A DNA stretch of 22,057 nucleotides, from contig NW_019775827.1 in the NCBI RefSeq assembly GCF_001039355.2, positions 60,461 through 82,517 of the forward strand, in the 5' to 3' direction. This stretch comes from Lingula anatina (Eukaryota; Brachiopoda; Lingulata; Lingulida; Lingulidae). The translations under genes were made by a program, and so were the position numbers. Positions 1 through 13,000 of the stretch are shown in pieces (positions within the stretch are counted from its first letter, which is position 1; each line of letters starts with the position of its first letter). The notes under the pieces are model-generated. The model was given only the letters and a program-made list of their open reading frames with translations, did no database searches and was not told the origin of the DNA.

Positions 1-35
1 TAAAAAAAATTCCGCGATAAGAACTGATGACATGT

Positions 36-211
36 CAGGCCCGTAGACAGCAATTTCAAAAGGGGGGTTCTTTTTTGAAAAAGTGATCCTTTTTCTATAA
101 AAACTTCATGAACCTAGAACAAATTTTACCCGGATTAGACCTTTTCCCACCAAAAGGGGCAGTTCTTTCTAACCCCCCCCCCTCCCCGAACCCCCACTGG
201 CTACGGGCCTG
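36..211. mobile_element. Short MITE, 176 bp, CAGGCCCGTAG ends, 5-bp target duplication
   Basis: The ends are inverted: the left begins CAGGCCCGTAGACAG and the reverse complement of the right begins CAGGCCCGTAGCCAG, one mismatch in about 15. It is flanked on both sides by CATGT (31-35 and 212-216), a 5-bp target site duplication. The inside is non-coding with a C-run (about 172-186). No transposase is present, so it is non-autonomous. It lies in the intron before exon 1. Family is not assigned; the ends resemble those of the element at 15996-16258. Confidence 0.8.
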
Positions 212-975
212 CATGTGACAAACAATCCACAGTGTGTGGATATTTGAGACCCAGTGTAGAAGCCCACGCGTGACACCTGCCCTCACTCGATCCTAGGGTT
301 TTTTTCTGAGGGATTTCTCTAATTGGCAGCAAATAAGGAAAGATTTTCTAAGCTGGAGCTATGGATAATTGCCCAGTCCATTAATACTTCCTTGTATGGA
401 TGTATGCTATTTATCTGGGAATAGAGGAGTTGTAACAACAGGCTATTTCTTAAAATAGGCTGTTATATTGACTGCTCACCCAAGTTAACAGTCTAAAGCT
501 GCATTCAGCCATATTTTGACTCAAATGAATATATAAGACTGGCTGTGACAAGGAACTGTGTTTGTTTTCCACTCAACCAGTTTATATGAGTGACCCTGGG
601 TAATGTGATCGTCACAGTGACTGGAAGGGTTTGTTTTTTAAAATATGATTGAGAATAATGGCTCAGATGTCTTATCATAAAAAAGTGTTAAAATACTTCC
701 TTGAGTTCCTTTTAAAACATAACTGGATTCAACCAGGCTGAAATAATCATATTGCAAATCATATCCCCCAATCTGCATATTGTAAAAGTATTTGAAAAAA
801 ACCTTTGATTTACCTTTAGTAGACAGATGTTAGATAAAGATATAAAATGTTTTTGTCTTTCACATTTGATGTTACATTTGAATAGGTTTTATATAGTTTT
901 GAAAATAGTATATATAGTGTTGAAAATACTTATTTATTTTTTAATATATATTGTGGCTCATCTTTAAAACTTCAG
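212..975 (+). other. Intron sequence upstream of exon 1
   Basis: AT-rich intron after the MITE. I see no exon with matching splice sites and frame, no RNA gene and no clear repeat. Short ORFs here have no family resemblance. Confidence 0.6.
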
Positions 976-1018
976 GTTCACAAGAAGAAAAAATACTTCG
1001 CCAGTTTGGATTTCAAAG
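976..1018 (+). CDS. Piezo: Piezo exon 1 of window (43 bp)
   Basis: Acceptor ttcag ends at 975, donor GTGACA starts at 1019. It begins with the last two bases of a codon and ends with AG, which joins the first G of the next exon to make Arg. It encodes SQEEKILRQFGFQ(R), matching the position of vertebrate SRHIGVTR just before the conserved DxxxxxxIRLxxPD stretch. It is too short to stand out by itself; frame continuity and the match across the junction (GFQR-VDEANV) support it. The preceding exon is upstream of the window. Confidence 0.85.
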
Positions 1019-4000
1019 GTGACAAACTGCAGTCAATTTTCTTATAAAGTTGAACATCTCATTCAATATTATGATATTTGAAACGATGTGATATAGTTGT
1101 AGATGCTTGTTGCTCAATATAGTATACGCGCGCGTGCACACACACACACAATTTATATAATAAAAGAACAGAAATAACTTTTTCAATCTTTTTTTCAGGG
1201 TGGACGAGGCCAATGTTCTCAACATCGCCCGTCTCTTAGTCCCCGATGTCGCCATGTTCACAATCTCTTTAATAACATTTATAGTGTGTTGGAAACTCAA
1301 CCCTCCCCCCAGACCTTCAGACCCCCAGCAACCAGTACGCAGAAGTTCACTTCTCAGTCACAAAAAGGTGTCCTACCAACAGTACATACAGGATCTTGGC
1401 GATGTCATAGCAATTTTATTTCTGGGCGTGGCCGGGATAGCCCATCCGTCTGTTATCTCTGCGGTGTATTTTCTGTCATTTTTGTTTATTGCCACCTGGT
1501 GGGCCTGTTATCGCGGGCTGGGGCAGTCGTACAGGCGGTTCCGGTTGGTCCTGCTTGTGTTCAGCGGGGTCCACTTACTGCTGTTGTATCTGTACCAGTT
1601 CCAGTTCTTCCAGGAGATTCTGGATCATGAGGACTTTTATGCAAGGTAAAGCTTTGGAATAATACAGTGTATATATTGTAGTGCTGACAGCCTCATTTTA
1701 TGACTTGAATGATTCCCATCAAGCTAAAAGCTTTATAATTGTTGGAGATTACCTAGAATGGATGAATGAATCAAAATGCAGCTGTTGTTAATCTCTTTCG
1801 ATGCTGTGATTCAAAATGGTAATAAGTTGTCAGTCTTTTTCAAGTGTTTTGGTACAGACTTTATGTCTGCAGTATACACCACTTAATGTAACGAAGGCCT
1901 GAGAAAGATTGCAAATTGGTAACTGAATCAAATGTTATTATCCCCAGTGATTTTGTCATCCAAAGAGGTATTTGATTTTTAATTACCCTGGAGTAAACAT
2001 TGCTTGTTAACAAGAAAATTATATCTGGGTAATTAATCTTTTCATTTCCTAAACTGATAGTAGATGGAAAGCTGCCTGCGTACATGCTTAATTTGACAGT
2101 GACTTATGAATATTCTAAACTGAGGTCTTGGTTTATAAACTGCGATAATATGACAGCTAGCTCAGTTGGAAAATTGTTTCAACTCTAGTTGAAGCTGTTT
2201 TAATGATTGATGTGGAAATGCCACACTTAGCTGGATTTTTTTAATCTCTTAGTCTTCTGTCCTTGAAAAGTGTTGAAGATGAATTCACTTGCAAAGGATA
2301 AATCAAGTCCTGCAGAATGTTTAGAATATTCCTTGTGAAATGGCAGCTAAAATAACCTGAAAGTTAAATTTTAAAATAAAAAAAATAATTAACATGAAAA
2401 TTAAAATTAAACATAACATGCAAATTTTGTTATTATTAATTATTATTATTATTATTGTTATTTTTATTATTATTATTCAGACATGGCTTATCCTTGGCAG
2501 TTTTTGGACTTTGTAGTTCCCCATCATAAGGCCATCAGGCCATTTTTTCATTTTTTATATAACCCAAAATCATGTGTGAGTTTTATGATTATTATTATTA
2601 TTTGTCACATTTCAGACTGTTTGGGCTTACGGGGATCATAGAGACTAGCTGTAGTAAAGCCTGGGAGGTGGAGTTCTACGTCAACCCATGGCCAGTCTAT
2701 GTGAGCCCCGCGGTCATCCTGGCATTTTACTGGATCCTGGCAATTGAAGTACGACTCTGGATGTCACATATCTCAGACGTGAGTATTGACGAGGTAGCAA
2801 AGCTCTCTGGTCCCCATTTCACAAAAAAATTTAAGTCGACAGGTTCCTGGGCTAAGAACTTTATTACCAAGGTTACATGGGCACATCCTAGTACCCTATC
2901 AGGAGCAGTGTGACAGAAATCTCATGGAAATCTTAGTCAACTAGGACAGGGAACTGACTTAAGTTTTTTTTTTGTTTGGTTAGAAATTGTTGGCCTGAGA
3001 CAGAAGAATACCAAGCTAAATTGAAGTACTTAAGCACCTGTCGCATCCCTTGTGAAAGGCTACACCACTAGAATTACAAAATCATTACAGTTATTGATCT
3101 CCATGTGTGGCAACAAACTCATCATTGGCAGTCTAGATAATGCAACATCTGACAAAAAGCCCAATATTACACCTAAAAAACAAAAAGATGTGCCAAATAT
3201 TTTTTTTTCCATTGTGGTAATTTGTTCGTTTAGAACAAAATGTTTTTATGTCAGTCTCTAGTGTTGAAAATTGGCTTTTATTCCCTGGGAATAAAGCAAA
3301 TTTATTTTCCAGCAGCAACTTATTAGGATTATTCTTCAGATAATCAGCATTTCAGCAGCATTCAATTTACTTGTCTTCAGAGAAGCACAAATGATCAAAG
3401 CAAGTACTGTACAGAAAAGCCCAGCTGGGTCTATTAATCATACAACAAATGAAGCAAAAACACCGTGTAATCTTCTTATTTCTGGATTAGTGTAATATGC
3501 ATTGATTCTTAACATGACTGGTCTGGAGTGGAGTCAGAACAAATTTTATCTGAATATTTTATGAAATTTCTAACAATATAATTTGTAGTTTCAGCTATAA
3601 CAGCTTTTTACCTGTGTGTAGTGTCAAGTCTCAAAGTCCCAATGAAAGTTGCTCTCTGCCATGAAAAGGCTATATTTATTTCTGCATGGTACTGGAACAG
3701 TTGCCTGCATTACCTTATGCAGGGTCATCAACTGGTCTCCTACAAACACAAAGCAATTAACTCTCATCCAGTTTCCCATTTATAGAGTGTTGCAGATTGT
3801 TTTTAAGCACCTAAGATTTTGAAAAAGTCATTATGGGTCAGCATAGTTTTAATGTATTTATTGATGTTTTTACACTCAGATAATATTTATTAATATAACC
3901 ATGACATTAATACTAATAGCATGTTCATCAAAAAAAGAAATCCCTTGCATTGGTTTGCGCTGCTTGATTCTGTTAGCTCTGCATGCTGTGTCTTCTTATA

Positions 4001-7000
4001 CAGGTTGAGCAGCACCCCCCTGGCAGTGATTCAGCATCCCCTAGCATGCTGCGTGCTCACATGAAGCGACCAAAGTCTCGTAGCCGCGCTGTGTCAGAGA
4101 AGCAGGTAGAGAAGGATCCAGCAGAAGAGGTTTGATGGATATTTCTAACTCCAGTCTGGTGGCTAGATGTGGTGGCAGTGCTGTGCAGTGGTTTATTTTG
4201 ATATATTATATCCCTTGTCTTGTGCCCCAATGGCAGATCCAGGCTCCTCCCACCACCCACCCCATTCTCCACCCCCTCCACCCCTTCGCTAATCCCCATA
4301 CCTTCTGTAAAGTGTTATTCTTAATGTGAAAGCATGCTATGTGAAACAAAAAGTTTAACCCTTGTGTCCTGTGCCTGGAGTATAAAATCCTGGATTTGCC
4401 ACTTTGTTGTCATGTTTTGTGTTGCACTAACTATTGTTGTCCACACTTGGTGTAATTGTGTTGTTTATTTTATTTTTTTCACATTTCCGTATCTAAATTA
4501 TTTAATTATTGTTGATTAAAAAATTAATCTTTTAATCAAGCAAATTTCTAGCATAAAGCAAACAGCTCAATTTAATGTCTTGATTCCCCCATTTCCTCTT
4601 ATTTTCCTTGCAGAAAAACAAAATAAATTGACTTAAAACATAATTCATACCAAGCATTCAAACAAAAAGTTTTCCTTGCCAAATTGCTTCTATACGTACA
4701 TATATAAGATATGTTTTAAAGAATGATTCCAATAATGGATTTTTTCCCTCATAAATATTTGAAATTATGTAGAAAATTGTTCTTGATATTATTTCATCAC
4801 AGAAAAAAATGCACATTGAATTATTATTGCACCACTAACCTTCATGTATAGTGTTTTGTTTTGGGGCAGCACAAGAAGTAACGCCTAGCACTTTGCTTTT
4901 GAATTTGAGTGTTGACTAACATGTGTTCATTTTGTTTTGGTTAAGAAGTAGCAAGAAATAGGGTCATTAAAATAATTTTCAATTAATTTTATATTAACTT
5001 TTTCTTTTTTCTTTTATTTCATTGATGGAATAATTGTTGAGCATTTTACTATTTCTTTCTCAATATATTTACAATATAAGTGAGGAATTACTAAATACAA
5101 GGTCAATATTAATCCAATTAATTCCCAGATTATGCTGATAATACGTGCTTTGTGGTGTATTTTAGAACCTTATTCATTCGTGTTATAAGAAATTGACAAG
5201 CTGAGGGAAACTTTTGGAAAACAATTTTGTAAAGCAAATTTTCAAGTAAGCTCAACTTTTTAAAACTGCATCTTAGAACTCTTAACTAATGGCACTGCAC
5301 AAACACACCCAAAAAAATTTTAAATGTCACTTGAAGAAGTTTCAAGATGCACATGATAGAATGGGTTTGAAACTCTCAGCTGTTTCATCAAAAAGAAAAA
5401 AAAAAAGAAATGCACTTTATTTTCATTAATTTTAATAAGTCATTTTGTTCCTGTGAGAAACCTGCTCAGTGCAGATAAACAGATCATGCCTTCTTTCTTT
5501 CCTGTTAAACATTTTTGCTTCTCTGCCCATTTTAGAACACATCTGGATAACATAAGTGTTTGATATCTTGATATGTTTGACCTCTGTCCAGTCACCTGCC
5601 CAGCATGCCACAGCTGTCCACTACCATGGCTGGACACTGAACTATCCAACAAATCTGATATTTAGTTCAGAACTCTTTTTTTTTTCATTTTTTAAAATAT
5701 TTTTAATTATATTTTTAATTTTTATTTTGTTCATGCACTATTGATTTGCTTTTTGTTTATATTGTTAACTCATTTCTTTCATGTTTATTGTTGTATTTTT
5801 ATATAAATATTTCCTTTTCCTTTCGATTATTTCCCCATAAAATTATATATTGTTTATTGCTTGCCATCCTTGCATGTGACACGTATCAAGTACATCAAAA
5901 TGTAATAATTTTAATTGCAATTGATAGTGGAAGTCATTGATCATATATAGAACTTCAATGGACAAAGATAGCCATATCAAAAGGAGACAAGAAATGAAAG
6001 AAACAAAATTAACCTGCAGATCAAGTGCTGAGGATCATTGCAGGCTATAAAATATGCATGACATGGGAGATCAACAAAACAAATTATTTATGTATAATCT
6101 AATTCAATTCAATAATGTAAACGTTTAACCCAAAGGCATTTGCAACCTGACAGGAAATTGTCAACAGTTCTAATCAGTTAAATCATCATGTATACCAATC
6201 CCAATGGTTTCTTAAAGAAATTAACCCTGCTCCTCTTTTTGTGCAGTGATGTGGTGTTTCTGTTAGTTGCATGGTTTATATCATACTTATTTGCACAGGT
6301 TTGGCATGTTTTATTGAGGTCCGGGTGACATGTTTGCATGATATGATATGATATGTTTTAAGTTCTATACAGATTGAAATTCTGTATTGCAATATAGATT
6401 TTTGAAATGTAGTTAATAGTGTTTTAATTTTATCTTTTGCACACAAGCATGCACATACGTTCATGCATGCATGCACATGCACATCAATGTGCATATCTCC
6501 GTTTTCATATATATTTATACTTATATTTATATATATTTATATTTATATAGATAATGTTTACTCAAGTGCATGGCATGTGTCCTATGTATAGAATATTTAT
6601 ATGTGACACTATCGATGTGAGGTATTTAAGAGCGCATTCTCAACGAATTAAGCCAGGCTTTACAAAGCCAGTGACCTAAAAATGGCGGACGTACATGAAA
6701 GAAAAACCGCCTAATCTTTTAATAGTCTCTCTGCCTCTCACACGCCTCCCCACACGTCGTCCCTGCGGGGTACAGTAATTAAATCTCGGCTCCGAACATT
6801 AATATTTCCGTGAATATCTCTGGTGATATGATCTCCGTAGATAGTCGATTCATTGCTGCTCTACGGGCCAAATTATTCCTTTTTCGCCTCTGTTTTCAAA
6901 GATAATAGAACAGAAGAGCTTTTTTCCTTCGATCGCCTTCAGCCGCCATGCTTTCTTCACCACGAGTTTAACTGATGAGCATGCGCACTTAATATTTCTC

Positions 7001-10000
7001 AGGTAGCTTCCGCATGGCGAACGGAGCCGAGATTTAATTAATGTACCCCGCAGGGACGACTTGTGGGGAGGCGGAGAGACTTAAAAGATTAGGCGGTTTT
7101 TCTTTCATGTACGTCCGCCATTTTTAGGTCACCGGCTTTGTAAAGCCTGGCTTAATTCGTTGAGAATGCGCTCTAAGTGTAGCATAATTTAACAGCTTAT
7201 TGCAGTGTTAAGCCAGCAGTGTTTCAAGATCTATTTTTTTTCCTTTTTTGTTCATAAATGAACTTTTACTCATTTCACTAGTCAAAACACTGATAGGTGT
7301 CCAGAGAACATTAAAATGTAGCAAGTGAGTAAAAGTTTGTTTGTGAAAAAAATTATAAGATCTTATAACTGTTTACCAAGTAAATGAACTTACGGTAATG
7401 ACTTGATCTTTTCAGTTGGGAAAAATCATCAATATTTCAGAGACATAATTTTGGAATCATTAAAAATTATTTTTGTAAGCACTTTTGGCATTTGAAGCAT
7501 TTGCTTTTACTATATGTTATAGAAATACAAGGCGGCCTGCTTTTCAGTTTTGTTGCTATCACTCAATATAAGAGTGTTCTAATTTCAAAAATTTATGACT
7601 TAAAAATACAGTATCTGTAAAATTAATTTTCCCCTATTGAAAAGCAGCAGTACCTTCGTGGAAACAGCCAAGCCTCTGTGAGCAGTATCAGTCATATACT
7701 TAAAAGTTCACTGGCTGTGTAATAGTCTTGTATATATGACAACTTACCATTTTGATGATATAGAGCAGATTTTGAAACAGAATATAAATTAGTCATAATA
7801 GTTGGACAAAAATGTACTAAACTTTGATTGTGAAAATAGTTCAGTTAAACTTTGATTCCTAATTTTTCAGGATCTGGTTGATTTCATGGTCTCAAAAATT
7901 TAATCTGTCATATTTAAAACCATTACTTGACATGAAGTAAAATAACATGGAATTATAATTGATAATTTTGGATAAGTTTGGTGCATTTTTGTTAATCATT
8001 GTCTTTATGTGCATAGTTACACTTTTGAACAGATAAATGATTTCAATGCATTATTCAAATATATCTGAGGCAAAGTAACAACTCGCATACCCACATGAAT
8101 GGTTTATGAAATTCCACACAGTGAATTTAGTTAAAAAAAAAAAAAGAAGCTGTTTTCCCTCCAGCAAGCTTTGCTTTCATTGTTGTGTCATCTGTGAAGT
8201 CACATGATGCTACAAGTATTTCCTACCCAAGACAGTTCTCCTTAAAACATTTCCATATATATTATATACCCATATGATATATGCTCCTTATCCTTGACTG
8301 ATACTCACCTTTTTAAACTGATTAAAATTTGGTTAAAAACTAGTTATTGAGAATCCACATGGGGACAGTTTTCAGAGTATTGTTCATCATTCATCATTCA
8401 TGCCATAATCGAGCTGGTGGTACACACCCAGGAGGTGGCGCCACCTCTCTGATCCTATGTATTTATTCTCCTATTTTAGTCCTAACTCCCATGTTGATTT
8501 TCAACTGCACCCCCTCCCCCCCCCCCTCCCCACCACTACCGTAGGCGGTATGTCATGATTTTGTTACATAAGTCCGTATAGCAAAGCTTTATCATGTCTA
8601 ACATGTGCTACACCTATAAAACCTATCAACTTCAGATTTCATTTTACATCATTTTTAGTATTATTTTTGCTTTTGATTCAATGTTTTGATTGAAATATTA
8701 AGGAAATGAAAGGATCTATTTGAACCGATTGATCTTATCAAGATTTGTACTTTTGTTTTATTCATTTATTGTTTTATACATTTTTTTGCCCCTTATACGG
8801 CTACTGTAAATTGTAACTTTAAATTCTTATATAATATTATTTATAAATTATTTAGCACTTTTCTGCAGTTGTTTTCAATACTTTGGAAGTATTAACACAG
8901 CTAAGCTGACTTGTTGTATTATTTAATATTGAAGCATTTTGATAAGGTGTAATGATTATTTGTTAATTTTGTTGCTTTAGACGACTCCCAAGATGCCTGA
9001 TTTAACAGGAGGTAGCATACAGGTAAAAAAACTGAGCATGGACATAACAATTGGAAATTCCTTCAGTAAACAGCTAACACAATTCCTGTGTGAGTTATGT
9101 GAGAATTTGAGAAAATGAAAACACTGTGTGGGCATTTCTAAACCAGTCATTGTAATAATGTGCCGTTGTTATTGTAACACATACAACACATTGTAGCAGC
9201 TGACATTTCCTTGGGGCGGGCGGGCGGGCGGGCGGGCGGGTGGTATAAATTCCAACTTACACACGTATAAAAAAATCTACTTTTCTCTAAGAGTGACAGG
9301 TGCTTCAGTTGTGTCACTACTCCCCACTGTATTGGTAGTTTCAGTGTAAACCAACTGTCGATAAGAATATCTTGTCTAGAGTTTCAACAAGGAATTGATA
9401 TACACCTCCCTTTTTAATAACAAAATAGCCAGCAACATTGAACCCCTTTCTTTCCCAAAAGGTAAGAAAAAAAATGAACGGGACCCCCAGAGTTGCCAAG
9501 TCTATATATTCACATATGTCCTTAGTGTTATAAAGGACAAACTTGCATTTTTACAGGTGTTAATATTCCATTGTTGATAAGGCATTAGATTTTGAGTACT
9601 GTCATCTAGGCAATGTTAGAACCAACTGAGGCATGTTTGATGCACAAAGAACAACTGCCACAGTGTTTAAAAAAAAGGGTCATAATTTGCACATTTTATC
9701 AAAATATATTTTTTTTCAAAGCAGAAAAAGGACAATAGTGGCTGCTCCTCTCCTGTCATATCATAAATAAGTTTTCCCGGGTCATGTATGGGTGTCAGTA
9801 GAATTGAATACATACATACATACATACATACATACATACTAACAGTATAAGGTTTTACTTGATTACTCTAAAACACAGTTGAAAAATTTTAAATCATGCC
9901 CAGTTCTTAAGTTCATGGGTGAAAGTTTTTTTCCGATTATTTTGATCATTTTTTCAAATGGTGTAAATGCAATGAGAAATTGCAAGGTTAGCTATGTTTT

Positions 10001-13000
10001 CAGGATTATCAGTTTTCACAACTTTCACCCATGTCAGTTTCTCCTGATTTGATCCACCTTCATGGCATATTAGTTGATATATCTGATTTCCCCTGTTCTG
10101 CTAACGGTCCAGACTCCTCCAGACCTTCTCTATAATCTGAACGTCTCCGAGTCTGAGGCAGAGGTAAGACATTTTCCTAGTTCTGTTCATATGGAAAATT
10201 CACTTTGAATTCCTTTTTCATGTTTCATCGCCTGGTTTATTCACATTGTGTGTTATCAGAGAAGATTTTCATTGGATGCTGTATGGCTTGGGCTGATCAG
10301 CAATCATTGTAACAGTTATCAAATATACCATGACAGCTGCCTTTTTTCTTTCTTTATTACTTTTCATGATTTATTGGATAGATTGCTTCAGTCTCAATGT
10401 CAAAATGGGCATTTTATTTACAAATGGCAATTACATTTTTATTATAATTTTATTTGATATATAAGATATTTTTGCTTTTGCTGCCATGTGCAAAACATTT
10501 ATGCCAAGATGTTGGTTCATAAAGTTGACTTTCATATAATTTCGGTATACGATGTTTATTTTTTAAGTAACATATAATCTAAAATGACTTATTTAAAATA
10601 TTAATATTTGCAGGTTGGAGAGATCACAAATTTTGTCTGCATGTTTAATTTACTTGTATATTATTGCAAATAAGGACCTAAATGTTGCATGTATTTTTAT
10701 ATGGGCATGAAAAATTTTTAAATTAGAATTCTTAAAACCATTCAAGACAGTAAAAGGTCTAATCAAGTATTATAAAAGTTGACATGAAATTATAGTAAAG
10801 TTAAAAACCAACTGTTTTTTAAAAAAGAAAGAATTTCATTTGGCAGTTGATTAAGTATCTGGAAATCTGATCAGTTTTGATAACTGATAAATTATGTTGA
10901 CATTCACACTTGATGAAATAGCTTTATTTGGTTTATACTTGCAACTTAGAGGATAGATATTAGAGGCTACAGCTATCATACAGAATTAAAACTGTAACTT
11001 GGTTCAGTCTATTTAGCTCATTGGTATTGTGTATGATAGCTGTTCAAACAGCCTCTACAAGTTTTGAAAAAGGGGTTCTCTTGCTCCCTCTGCCTCAGCG
11101 ATGCCATCTGGTGACAAGATTTGTAACAGGTTGCTTCATTGAGCTGTATAAACTGGAAAAGACCTGGTTGTTTCAATAATCAACTGGAATAGACCTGGTG
11201 AAAGTGAACAATGCATTAAAAGGCCTCCTTACTAATTAATAATCTAAGAGTGAGGGTTAACTTTATGTAACTATGTTGTATTTATTTGTTATTTATGAAC
11301 AAAAAATCAACAACAGTAGATATGTACTTATTTACACCCTTGGTGGTAGATTTTAGCATGCATTACAATTCCATATATTCCAGTGATTTAAAGGAAATGG
11401 AGATTGACACACCTTTGGTATTACACCTACATCTTTGTCAGTGCTCTCTATACTAATATGTTCCAGTGTTTGGTATAAAATAAAGATTGCCACACCAATT
11501 ATTCCAGTGCTACATATATTTCAGCGTTTGGTGGAAAACGAGGATCGGCCCATCAGTTACAACTCTCTGGAGCCTGTCCCCCCTGACTCCCCCAGTCACC
11601 AGGACAGTCCTCCTCTGGCCAATCAGGCCACAACTGACCATACCAAACCACAGAGGTCTATATGGGGGACTATTTTCTTCTACCTGATGAGGCAGAGCTA
11701 TATTGTAACCCTAGTTGTCATGATGGTATGGATGTATGATTTAGCTTACAGTGATTTCTCTTATAAAAACACCTTACTCACTGAAATGATGTTGACTTCT
11801 TATCATTTGTTTTTGTATTAAAATGCAATAACTTTTCAAAACTTGTATTTTGAGAAATTATTTGCACAACATTGTTCTTGGAATAGATTTTAACCAAATT
11901 TGTTTGAATTTAATCAGTACATATACATCAAACTACAGTAGATGTCAGTTGTGCCCTTGACCCAGATTTATTTGACCTTGACATTTACATTTTTAGCTTT
12001 GGAGCATAACCTACCACAGTTGGTTGACCTTTGTGTTCCTATTGGCTGCTTGTATTATCTGGATGACGCCCCACTCTCGCACTGTCTGCCTCCATGCCTC
12101 CCCTGTCATAATCCTGTACGCCCATTGCTTGCTGATCATTGGCTACGTGTTTGGTCTCAGTATTGAGAAGGAGCTGCCAGGGACAGAGACCTATGAGGAG
12201 ATTGGGTTAAACCGCTATCCATACCCTTGTCTGCCTCTTGGCGTAAAGGTAAATACCAACATTTTATTATTATTATGGTAATTTTTTAGAAAATAAACTT
12301 AAACAGCCCTTATGAAAATACCCTATAGGACTCTGTAAAGATTGCACAGGACTTTATGGGACTTCTATCAGATATCCTACAGGATTCCTATCCAGAACAT
12401 GTCCTATTGGATCCTATAGGATTTTTGGCCAATAAACTATAAGAGACATATAGGACTCCTGTAGGAAATTTCCATTAGGGAATGTTTGTCAAGGTAAAGA
12501 TTGAAGTTATGTTATTACACAGACAACATAGATTTTATTGAAAAAAGTGATGACAATTTATTAAGTTGGTCTTGAGGGTCAAGAAGAGAGGGTTTGGAGT
12601 GGGTCACCCTCAGGCCTCCAAACCACCAATGTTTAATAACACTAAGGGAAACTGATTTGTAGCAGACGGACATCTACATTATCATATTCGATTAATTTGA
12701 TAACATGAGTATAAACTTGCCTTGAGAAGGTTTATAATGTGAAAATTATTGAACTGAGTCTAAAATTTTATAAACTTATCTTCTAGGTTATCTATACGTT
12801 CTTCTTCTGGCTGACGCTGCGTCAGTGGCGTAAGGAGACCACTCTGAACAAACAGCTAGAGCTGGAGAAGGGGCTGGAGTTGGAGGCCCGCCAAGATCAA
12901 GGCAGACAGGGTAAGTAGACATTTTATTATGGAATACATTGATTTACCAGATGTGAATAAGTTTATGAAGCTGGAGATGGAGAAGGGGCTGGAGTTGGGG

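Larger units (their letters stand above)
9023..10112 (+). other. Intron 5, with two simple repeats
   Basis: Non-coding; contains the GGGC repeat at 9213 and the CATA repeat at 9808. The short ORF at 9395-9577 has no family resemblance. Nothing else seen. Confidence 0.6.

Noticed and set aside
1200-1649. GTG at 1200 as a start codon
   Set aside because: It lies two bases after a strong acceptor; the frame continues from exon 1 at 976-1018 and the Piezo family sequence extends upstream.
2779-2913. Extension of exon 3 to a stop at 2913
   Set aside because: A GTGAGT donor sits at 2779, the family match stops there, and the rest overlaps an interspersed repeat.
5556-5940. Hydrophobic ORFs in intron 4 as hidden Piezo helices
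   Set aside because: They are translations of T-rich DNA (Phe, Ile, Leu runs) with no splice sites or Piezo motifs.
11100-11130. Possible exon after ctccctctgcctcag in intron 6
   Set aside because: The acceptor is good, but the 31-bp stretch before GTTGCT would break the phase-0 frame into exon 7, and it has no family match.
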